Assembly (NCBI GenBank): GCA_964596065.1 | Contig: CAZQSM010000001.1 | Coordinates: 124,001-188,000 of the forward strand | Direction of reading: 5' to 3' | DNA: 64,000 nt | Origin: SZUA-254 sp964596065 | GTDB taxonomy: Bacteria > Bacteroidota > Ignavibacteria > UBA10030 > SZUA-254 | Shown here: piece after piece, positions 58,539 through 64,000 of the stretch | How positions within the stretch are numbered: position 1 is the stretch's first letter | Layout: each line of letters opens with the position of its first letter | Program-made: the position numbers and the translations under genes | The notes under the pieces: model-generated | Database searches by the model: none | Told to the model about the DNA's origin: nothing | What the model saw: only the letters and a program-made list of their open reading frames with translations

Positions 58539-59017
58539 CAGATCATCTTCCTCGCGATTTCCCTCAGCTCATCCCTCGAAAGAAACCTCTGCACGAGGGG
58601 GAAGAGGATGTAGTTCTCCTTGTGGATGTGGTTGACGAACGATTGCACCACCTCGTTCGCCACGTCACGGAGTCTCCTGATGGCCGAAAAACTGTCCCGG
58701 CTCACGTTGACCGCGTGGATCGCTTCACTCAGCCGGTAGAACCCCTTCTTCAGCCTCCGGTGATCCTGCTTCATCAGTTTCGTCGGACCCTCCACGTAGC
58801 GCTCCAGCACCGGAAAGAGCGCCTTTTCCTCCTTCAGGTTGTGGACGCTCACCTCCTCCTCGATGAACTTCAACGCCGCCTTGATGGCGCGGAACTGCTT
58901 CGTGCTGTAGCCGTCCTGGGAAAACGCCTGGACAGCGCGATTCAGGTTTTTCAGCTGAAGCAGGGCGTCGTTATGTTCCTGGAGAAGCTGGGCGATGGGA
59001 TCCGCTGTGGTGCGCAT
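58538..59017 (-). CDS. Hemerythrin-domain protein
   Basis: 159 residues, four-helix bundle with a His/Glu pattern for a di-iron site: Q-E-H-N (about 14-16), V-H-N-L-K-E-E-K-A-L-F-P, K-Q-D-H-R-R-L, and N-H-I-H-K-E-N-Y-I-L-F-P. The spacing (EEKALFP and KENYILFP repeated) is typical of bacterial hemerythrin HHE domains, which bind O2, NO or iron. Coupled to a receiver gene, which points to oxygen or redox signalling. Confidence 0.88.
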   Translation of the reverse strand: MRTTADPIAQLLQEHNDALLQLKNLNRAVQAFSQDGYSTKQFRAIKAALKFIEEEVSVHNLKEEKALFPVLERYVEGPTKLMKQDHRRLKKGFYRLSEAIHAVNVSRDSFSAIRRLRDVANEVVQSFVNHIHKENYILFPLVQRFLSRDELREIARKMI

Positions 59018-59037
59018 GCCGAATGGATCGACCGGGG

Positions 59038-59334
59038 TCAGACTTCGATGAGCGTGGAATACTTCATTTTCGAACCGACGAGCATCGATTCGAGGAGGGT
59101 CATGAAATTCTGCATCGTCTCGTCTTCGTCGTCGAGACCATTGTACTGTTCCATCGTTTGGAACGTAAACAGTTCAGTGAAGGAGTTTCGCTTCCTCTTA
59201 TCCTCGAAAATCGAATAATCGGCGATCCCCCCTTTCTGAAGGATGTAATCCTTCATCTTCTGCGAAAGCGGCAGATATTCGCCCCTTCTGTCCGGGAGAA
59301 TCTCGTAAGATATCGTGAAAATGACACGGCTCAT
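59038..59334 (-). CDS. Small dimeric alpha/beta-barrel-like protein
   Basis: 98 residues. The pattern beta-alpha-beta-beta-alpha-beta (VIFTISYEILPDRRGEYLPLS, ADYSIFEDKRKRNSFTELFTF, then MTLLESMLVGS) is that of ABM/EthD-like ferredoxin-fold barrels. Such proteins bind small ligands or heme. Function is not established. It has a promoter at 59359-59388 and lies 20 bases before the hemerythrin gene, making a probable three-gene operon. Confidence 0.7.
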   Translation of the reverse strand: MSRVIFTISYEILPDRRGEYLPLSQKMKDYILQKGGIADYSIFEDKRKRNSFTELFTFQTMEQYNGLDDEDETMQNFMTLLESMLVGSKMKYSTLIEV

Positions 59335-59358
59335 GCATTATTCCTTTTTAATTACCGC

Positions 59359-59388
59359 CAATATACGAAAATATTCGAAAACGGCCAG
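59359..59388 (-). promoter_or_regulatory. Promoter of the barrel protein-hemerythrin-receiver operon
   Basis: Minus strand: CTG (59388-59386), exactly 20 bases, then TATATTG (59365-59359). The first -33 base differs from TTG; spacing and -7 element fit. Confidence 0.5.
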
Positions 59389-59405
59389 ATTTCTGTGAAA
59401 AAAAA

Positions 59406-60116
59406 TCAGGGCGCGGGGGCGAGGAGGTAATATCGTGCTCCCCACGCCATCATGAGAAATACGAGGAGCATCAACGAGGCGAGACCCGTCGAAAAGATCC
59501 AGCGGCAATCAAGCAGCACCCTCAGCCCGGTGACGACGAGGAACAGCGTCCAGCCGGCCGTGATCGCGCCCAGGGAGAGGAACAGGTAGTATGAGACCGG
59601 TTTGATAAGCCAGGGAGGCGGATTGAGGGAAAAAAAATACCTGCCGAAGGTGAAGATTTCGAGCGGGAGGACGAACACCACCGACAGAAGCACGGGAACG
59701 AGCGCGTAGGAAAGCACCGCGTAGACGTTCCGGAATTTCACGCGCGTCCCCGCCAGCCGGAGCATCGCCGCAGCAAGGAGGCTCATGGCGGCGACCAGGA
59801 GGACACCGACGGGAGGCCCAGAGATAAAACCGCCCAGCATCAGGTTGAACGCCGATGACGTGTGATCCCCCGCCCTGACGAACCAGAAAAACGCGAAGAC
59901 CAGGCCAATTCCCGATACGGCTGAAACGATCGTCGAATAGTTTTTATAGCGGGCGAGCGCGATGGCCAGGAATGCGGCGCCCGGACGTTCGATCAGTTTC
60001 CAGATCGTCGAGAAGAGATCCAGGTTGTCGACCCTCCCCTGCACGTATCCGCCGCAGGAGGAACAGGTGATGTTGAGATGGTGGTTGGCGGTGGAGCAGA
60101 CGGGACAGTTGATCAT
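59406..60116 (-). CDS. YIP1-like multi-pass protein with N-terminal zinc ribbon
   Basis: 236 residues. N-terminal zinc ribbon (C-P-V-C about 4-7, C-S-S-C about 18-21) followed by a five- or six-helix membrane domain with the Yip1-like features VYAVLSYALVPVLL and GAITAGWTLFLVVTGLR. Function is unknown. It overlaps the tryptophanase stop by 4 bases. Confidence 0.75.
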   Translation of the reverse strand: MINCPVCSTANHHLNITCSSCGGYVQGRVDNLDLFSTIWKLIERPGAAFLAIALARYKNYSTIVSAVSGIGLVFAFFWFVRAGDHTSSAFNLMLGGFISGPPVGVLLVAAMSLLAAAMLRLAGTRVKFRNVYAVLSYALVPVLLSVVFVLPLEIFTFGRYFFSLNPPPWLIKPVSYYLFLSLGAITAGWTLFLVVTGLRVLLDCRWIFSTGLASLMLLVFLMMAWGARYYLLAPAP

Positions 60117-61489
60117 CCGGGGATCGGCTCAAACCTGGCGGTGAAATGCCGGAGCATCGGCGCCTCGTATACGATCCGGTACCCGGGAAGGCTGTTTCTC
60201 GCCCGGAACAGGTCCGTGACCACCTCGATGACGTAGTCGATATGGCTTTGCGTGTACACCCTGCGCGGGATCGCGAGCCTGACCAGGTCCATCGGCGGTG
60301 GGACGAACGATCCGCGCGAATCTGTTTTCCCGAACATCACGCTCCCGATCTCCACCGACCGGATCCCCCCGAGCCGGTAGAGCTCGCAGACGATCGATTG
60401 CCCCGGGAACTGCGCGGGTTTCAGGTGGCCGGCGAATTTGCGGGCGTCGAGGTAGATGGCGTGGCCCCCGGGAGGCTGCAGGATCGGCACGCCGGCCGCC
60501 GTGAGCTTCTCGCCGAGATACTCCACCGACCTGATGCGATACCTGAGGTATTGCTCGTCGACGATTTCCTCCAGGCCCTGTGCCATCGCCTCCAGGTCGC
60601 GTCCGGACAAGCCCCCGTAGGTGGGGAATCCCTCCGTCACGATGAGGATGTTCCTCGCGTCGCACGCCATCGCATCGTCGTTCATCGCCAGAAAGCCCCC
60701 CATGTTGACGAGGGCGTCTTTTTTCGCGCTCATGGTGCACCCGTCGAAAAAGGAGAACATCTCCTTCGCGATCTCCTTCACGCTCTTCGCGGCGTATCCC
60801 TGTTCGCGTTTTTTTATGAAGTAGGCATTTTCCGCGAACCTGCAGGCGTCGAGGAAGAGTGGTATTGAATATTTCGCCGAGAGTTCCCGCGTCTTTCTGA
60901 TGTTCTCCATCGACACGGGCTGACCGCCGCCGGCATTGTTCGTGACCGTCAGCATCATCAGCGGTATGTTTTCCCTTCCCTTTTCGACGATAAATCGTTC
61001 CAGAGCATAAAGATCGATATTCCCCTTAAAATCATGAATAGCTGAAGTATCACGAGCCTCGGGCAGTGGAAAATCGACAGCGACGGCGCCGGAGTACTCG
61101 ACGTTGGCGCGAGTCGTGTCGAAATGGGTATTGTTCGGAATGAACTTGCCGGCCCCACCGTTGAGAGTGAAGAGTATTTTTTCGGCCGCCCTCCCCTGGT
61201 GCGTGGGAATGATATTGGCGAAACCTGTCAACTCCTTCACGGCCGCCTCGAAACGGTAGAAACTCCTCGCCCCCGCGTACGATTCATCGCCGTCCATCAT
61301 CCCGGACCATTGTTTGGCGCTCATCGCCGACGTTCCGCTGTCGGTGAGGAGGTCAATCAGCACGTCGACCGCCCTGATGAGAAAGGGGTTGAAGCCGGCG
61401 GCCGCGAGGATCTCCTCACGCTGTGGAATCGTGGTGAAGTGGATCGGCTCAACCGCCTTGATCTTAAAGGGTTCGATGATTGTTTTCAT
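60113..61489 (-). CDS. tnaA: Tryptophanase
   Basis: 458 residues. PLP lyase splitting tryptophan to indole, pyruvate and ammonia. Cofactor Lys lies in C-T-M-S-A-K-K-D (Lys256 or 257). The fragment DGCTMSAKKDALVNMGGFLAMND looks like tyrosine phenol-lyase. However, Asp124 in F-D-T-T, S-V-E-I-G at 378-382 (Ile where the phenol-lyase has Arg381) and His448 in L-R-H-F-T-A are the tryptophanase residues. Its length matches both families. It is in an operon after apt and before the YIP1-like gene. No tnaC leader peptide is seen. Confidence 0.85.
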   Translation of the reverse strand: MKTIIEPFKIKAVEPIHFTTIPQREEILAAAGFNPFLIRAVDVLIDLLTDSGTSAMSAKQWSGMMDGDESYAGARSFYRFEAAVKELTGFANIIPTHQGRAAEKILFTLNGGAGKFIPNNTHFDTTRANVEYSGAVAVDFPLPEARDTSAIHDFKGNIDLYALERFIVEKGRENIPLMMLTVTNNAGGGQPVSMENIRKTRELSAKYSIPLFLDACRFAENAYFIKKREQGYAAKSVKEIAKEMFSFFDGCTMSAKKDALVNMGGFLAMNDDAMACDARNILIVTEGFPTYGGLSGRDLEAMAQGLEEIVDEQYLRYRIRSVEYLGEKLTAAGVPILQPPGGHAIYLDARKFAGHLKPAQFPGQSIVCELYRLGGIRSVEIGSVMFGKTDSRGSFVPPPMDLVRLAIPRRVYTQSHIDYVIEVVTDLFRARNSLPGYRIVYEAPMLRHFTARFEPIPG

Positions 61490-61491
61490 GT

Positions 61492-62037
61492 TCAGGATAC
61501 TTCGTCCTGATAGATAAGAAGTGAGTGGACGGGATGACCTCCAAGTTCCCGCCGTCCGTTCAGAAACGACAATTCGATCAGGAAGACCAGTTCCCGGATC
61601 TTTCCCCCCAACCGTCCGACCAGCCTGGATGTCGCCGCGGCCGTCCCCCCGGTCGCGAGGAGATCGTCGACAATGAGGACCGTTTCCCCGGCGGAGATGG
61701 CATCCTTGTGTATCTCAAGGGCATCCTGACCATACTCCAGTGTGTACCCCTCCCGGATGGTCCCGGCGGGGAGTTTCCCGGGTTTTCGAACGGGTACGAA
61801 CCCGGCGCCGAGCCTCGATGCAAGCACCGCGCCGGGGATGAATCCCCTGGCCTCGATCCCGACGATCTTGTCGATGCCGGCGCCTTCGTACCGTTTGACG
61901 AGCGAGTCGATCGCTACGCCGAACGCTTTGGGGTCGAGGAGCAGCGGTGTGATGTCCCTGAAGAGAATCCCGCGTTTCGGGAAATCGGGAACAGGACGGA
62001 TGAACGCCCGCAACCGGTCGATTTCGGGGGTCACCAC
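61492..62037 (-). CDS. apt: Adenine phosphoribosyltransferase
   Basis: 181 residues. Salvages adenine to AMP with PRPP. Hallmarks are FPKRGILFRDITPLL (about 19-33), GIEARGFIPGA (about 59-69) and the PRPP loop VLIVDDLLATGGTAAA (about 119-134). Length is normal. It overlaps the enoyl-CoA hydratase gene by 7 bases and is followed by tnaA after 2 bases. Confidence 0.95.
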   Translation of the reverse strand: MVTPEIDRLRAFIRPVPDFPKRGILFRDITPLLLDPKAFGVAIDSLVKRYEGAGIDKIVGIEARGFIPGAVLASRLGAGFVPVRKPGKLPAGTIREGYTLEYGQDALEIHKDAISAGETVLIVDDLLATGGTAAATSRLVGRLGGKIRELVFLIELSFLNGRRELGGHPVHSLLIYQDEVS

Positions 62038-62813
62038 GCTGGGGGCTCCTTCTTCCCGAAGGAGTCGAGCCCTCGCCTGAAATCATCGGTTTTCCGGGCG
62101 AGGGCGTTGAGATGGGCCGAATATTCCAGGGCGTCGGGAAGCGGCATCTCCGGGAGCCTTGCAAGGAGGTCCTTCGTCAGGGCAAGGGAGGATCCGCTCG
62201 TGGAGGACGCCAGTTGCGCGGCGAATTGAGCAACGTGGTCGCAGAGCCTGTCGTGGGGAACCGACCCGGTGGCGAGGCCCCGCCGGACCGCGCCCGCGGC
62301 GTCGAGGACACCCCCCTGCAGGACGAACTCGCGCGCCGCCGACTCCCCCATGCGCCTGATCAGAAAGAAGAGGATCACCGCGGGGACGAACCCGATCCGC
62401 ACCTCGGGCACGCCGAGCCGCCCGTGCTGCTCCGAGACAAAAACGAAATCGCACGCGCTTGCCAGGCCGCAACCGCCGCCCATCGCCGCGCCGTTGACCA
62501 TGGCGATGACCGGCTTCCTGAGCGTATGGATGGTCCGGAGCATCGTGAGCAGGCTGCGAGCGTCCTCCAGGTTTTCGTGCTCACCGAGTTCGGAGACGCG
62601 GCGGAGGTAGCCGAGGTCCATTCCGGCGCAGAAGGATTTTCCTTCGCCCGTAAGGACGGCGATCCTGATCGCGGCGTCGCGGTTGATCGCGAGGAAGGCG
62701 TCTGTCAATTCCCGGATCATGACGTCGTCGAGCGCGTTGCGGCGGTCGGGCCGGGCGAGGGTGACAGTCGCGACGCGGTCCGTCTGGTCGAGGGTGATCG
62801 AGGTGTATTTCAT
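62031..62813 (-). CDS. Enoyl-CoA hydratase/isomerase family protein
   Basis: 260 residues of the crotonase fold. Oxyanion-hole segments are GKSFCAGMDLGYLRR (about 58-72) and NGAAMGGGCGLASACDF (about 107-123). The catalytic Glu is in VPEVRIGFVP (about 135-144). Hydratase or methylglutaconyl-type activity cannot be settled. The start MKYTSITLDQ at 62813 was chosen because it follows the promoter; the longer frame would pass through the -7 element. Confidence 0.88.
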   Translation of the reverse strand: MKYTSITLDQTDRVATVTLARPDRRNALDDVMIRELTDAFLAINRDAAIRIAVLTGEGKSFCAGMDLGYLRRVSELGEHENLEDARSLLTMLRTIHTLRKPVIAMVNGAAMGGGCGLASACDFVFVSEQHGRLGVPEVRIGFVPAVILFFLIRRMGESAAREFVLQGGVLDAAGAVRRGLATGSVPHDRLCDHVAQFAAQLASSTSGSSLALTKDLLARLPEMPLPDALEYSAHLNALARKTDDFRRGLDSFGKKEPPAW

Positions 62814-62819
62814 GCGTGG

Positions 62820-62850
62820 CAAAAATAGCAAAGTTCATTGCAAGAAACAA
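62820..62850 (-). promoter_or_regulatory. Promoter of the enoyl-CoA hydratase-apt-tnaA-YIP1 operon
   Basis: Minus strand: TTG (62850-62848), exactly 20 bases, then TATTTTTG (62827-62820), a perfect TAnnTTTG. The ATG at 62813 is only 6 bases beyond it, so the transcript would be leaderless. Confidence 0.72.
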
Positions 62851-62880
62851 CCGGCGCCGGGACGGGACCGGGCGGGAGGA

Positions 62881-63537
62881 TCAGGAACCGGCGGCCGCCT
62901 TCAGGTCGCGGACGGCGGAGGGTATGTCCGGCCTGGAAAAAATGGAGTTCCCCGCGACGAGCACGTCCGCACCGGCGCGGACGATCGCCCCTGCGTTGGA
63001 GGCGTCGACGCCGCCGTCGACCTGGATGCGGATGTCGCGGCCGAGCTCCCGTATCATCGATGCCGCGGCGCGGATTTTCTCGAGGGACCCCGGAATGAAC
63101 GACTGCCCCCCGAACCCCGGATTCACCGTCATGATCAGCAGCAGGTCGACGAAGGGGAGGATTTCCCCGACGGCCGCCAGGGGGGTAGCGGGATTGAGGG
63201 TCACCCCCGGCTTGAGGCCGAGGGCCCTGATGGCCTGAATCGTCCGGTGGAGGTGGCCGCACGTTTCGACGTGCACGGTGATGCGGTCGGCCCCGGCCCG
63301 GGCGAACGCCTCCAGGTAGCGGTCAGGATCCGTGATCATCAGGTGTGCGTCGAGGGGGAGTTTCGTCAGCGACCGGACCGCCTTCACGACCATCGGACCG
63401 AATGAGATGTTCGGCACGAAGTGCCCGTCCATCACGTCGAGGTGGATCCAGTCGGCGCCCCCATCCGCGAGTTCGCGGACCTGGCGATCGAGCCGCGTAA
63501 AATCGGCGGAAAGGATTGACGGTGCGATGAGTGCCAT
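62881..63537 (-). CDS. rpe: Ribulose-phosphate 3-epimerase
   Basis: 218 residues. Interconverts ribulose 5-phosphate and xylulose 5-phosphate in the pentose phosphate pathway. APSILSADFTRLD (about 5-17), WIHLDVMDGHFVPNISFGP (about 31-49), LDAHLMI, MTVNPGFGGQSFI and IQVDGGVDASN are diagnostic, with catalytic Asp in two of them. Preceded on the same strand by the PASTA gene, a common arrangement. Confidence 0.95.
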   Translation of the reverse strand: MALIAPSILSADFTRLDRQVRELADGGADWIHLDVMDGHFVPNISFGPMVVKAVRSLTKLPLDAHLMITDPDRYLEAFARAGADRITVHVETCGHLHRTIQAIRALGLKPGVTLNPATPLAAVGEILPFVDLLLIMTVNPGFGGQSFIPGSLEKIRAAASMIRELGRDIRIQVDGGVDASNAGAIVRAGADVLVAGNSIFSRPDIPSAVRDLKAAAGS

Positions 63538-63546
63538 GCGGGCCGG

Positions 63547-64000
63547 TCAATATTCCGAGGGGGAAGAATCCTTGGCCGCGCCCTGCACGACGACGAGGTC
63601 CACCGCCTGGCCGGCCTCCACCAGCTCTCCGGGGTGCGGATACTGCTCGATGACGGTGTTCGGCAGGAGGTCCGGTGACGGGATATAGGTGACGTTTCCG
63701 ACCGTGATCCCCGCCGCCTCCAGCAATTTTTTCGCCTCCGTAAGCGATTTGCCGGTCGCGTCGGGCACGGCGATGTGCTGTGAGACCGGTCCCAGGCTGA
63801 CGATGACGCCGATCCTCGTCTCTTTCCTGACTGTCGCCCCCGGGGCCCGGCTCTGCTCGATGATCGTGTTGACGGGATAATCGTCGGATGGTTCGTGGGA
63901 CACTTCCCCGAGCCGAAGCCCGGTCCGTTCGAGTAAAAAAGTCGCGTCGCGGAGCGTCCGCCCACGGATCCCCGGCACACTCACCGAAACCTCGCCGCCG
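63547..64000 (-). CDS. PASTA-domain protein, truncated by the window edge
   Basis: The frame stays open to the last base (G-G-E-V-S-V before the first visible Val), so the N-terminal part lies outside. The visible 150 residues contain about two PASTA repeats (VPGIRGRTLRDATFLLERTGLRLG; VPDATGKSLTEAKKLLEAAGI) and end in D-S-S-P-S-E-Y. PASTA domains bind peptidoglycan in Ser/Thr kinases and penicillin-binding proteins, but small PASTA proteins upstream of rpe are also common. Which it is cannot be told here. Confidence 0.8.
   Translation of the reverse strand, partial: GGEVSVSVPGIRGRTLRDATFLLERTGLRLGEVSHEPSDDYPVNTIIEQSRAPGATVRKETRIGVIVSLGPVSQHIAVPDATGKSLTEAKKLLEAAGITVGNVTYIPSPDLLPNTVIEQYPHPGELVEAGQAVDLVVVQGAAKDSSPSEY

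Noticed and set aside
60113..61489. Calling the PLP lyase tyrosine phenol-lyase
   Set aside because: The Asp, Ile and His at the discriminating positions are those of tryptophanase.

Overview
The window is a GC-rich bacterial chromosome segment (about 60% GC or more by eye), densely packed with genes on both strands. It contains no phage, insertion sequence, CRISPR array or rRNA. I infer a member of the Bacteroidota/Ignavibacteria (FCB) side of the tree. The reasons are at least eleven promoters of the form TTG, exactly 20 bases, then TAnnTT (the Bacteroidota -33/-7 architecture), weak or absent Shine-Dalgarno sequences, a bacillithiol deacetylase gene (bshB1), secreted proteins with FG-GAP repeats and a sorting-domain-like C-terminus, and a b6-type Rieske/cytochrome b pair without a cytochrome c1/f gene. 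The sequence looks like a draft or metagenome scaffold: it carries a 100-N gap flanked by an exact 55-base duplication inside the tmRNA gene.

Layout. 1-4.8 kb: the 3' part of acetyl-CoA synthetase, a rhodanese, the HtpX protease, a lipoprotein, a BamD-like lipoprotein and a hotdog thioesterase. 4.8-8.8 kb: two secreted proteins, an FG-GAP repeat protein and a HExxH metalloprotease. 8.8-13.4 kb: a cytochrome c maturation cluster ccmA-B-C-D-E-F, with a CxxxY-type CcmE and no ccmG/H. 13.5-21.7 kb: a metal-handling island with an HMA-domain lipoprotein, a DUF2318 protein, a TauE/SafE permease, a CusCBA-type copper/silver efflux system and a small Cys-rich secreted protein. 21.8-30.2 kb: bshB1, divergent from a long operon xseA-xseB-dxs-Gfo/Idh/MocA-SAM hydrolase-ribD-ribE, followed by secG and tRNA-Lys.

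30.4-38.4 kb: a small lipoprotein, a STAS protein, an operon of cysteine-synthase-like enzyme, YgfZ, pteridine-reductase-like SDR and LOG protein, then tmRNA (tag ANTDYALAA), dapF and the Rieske/cytochrome b operon. 38.5-46.9 kb: one minus-strand operon of SDR, yqeY, cvpA, mutS2, biotin carboxylase, biotin carrier and purL. 47.0-50.3 kb: a putative metal-uptake locus with a secreted His/Cys protein, a beta-barrel protein, a ZnuA-like binding protein and a ZnuB-like permease, but no ATPase. 50.3-58.1 kb: membrane protein, MBL-fold hydrolase, orphan receiver, malate synthase, secreted peroxiredoxin, TolB-like propeller and an M28 peptidase with a PDZ domain. 58.2-64.0 kb (minus strand): a barrel protein, hemerythrin and receiver operon; an enoyl-CoA hydratase, apt, tryptophanase and YIP1 operon; then rpe and the end of a PASTA protein.

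The genes tie together around respiration (heme maturation and the Rieske/b complex), metal homeostasis (copper efflux, zinc/manganese uptake) and core biosynthesis (isoprenoid, riboflavin, lysine/peptidoglycan, purine, thiol). The most informative non-coding signals are the uniform promoters, several of which sit so close to ATG that the mRNA would be leaderless, the hairpins at convergent gene ends, and the false gap that splits ssrA.
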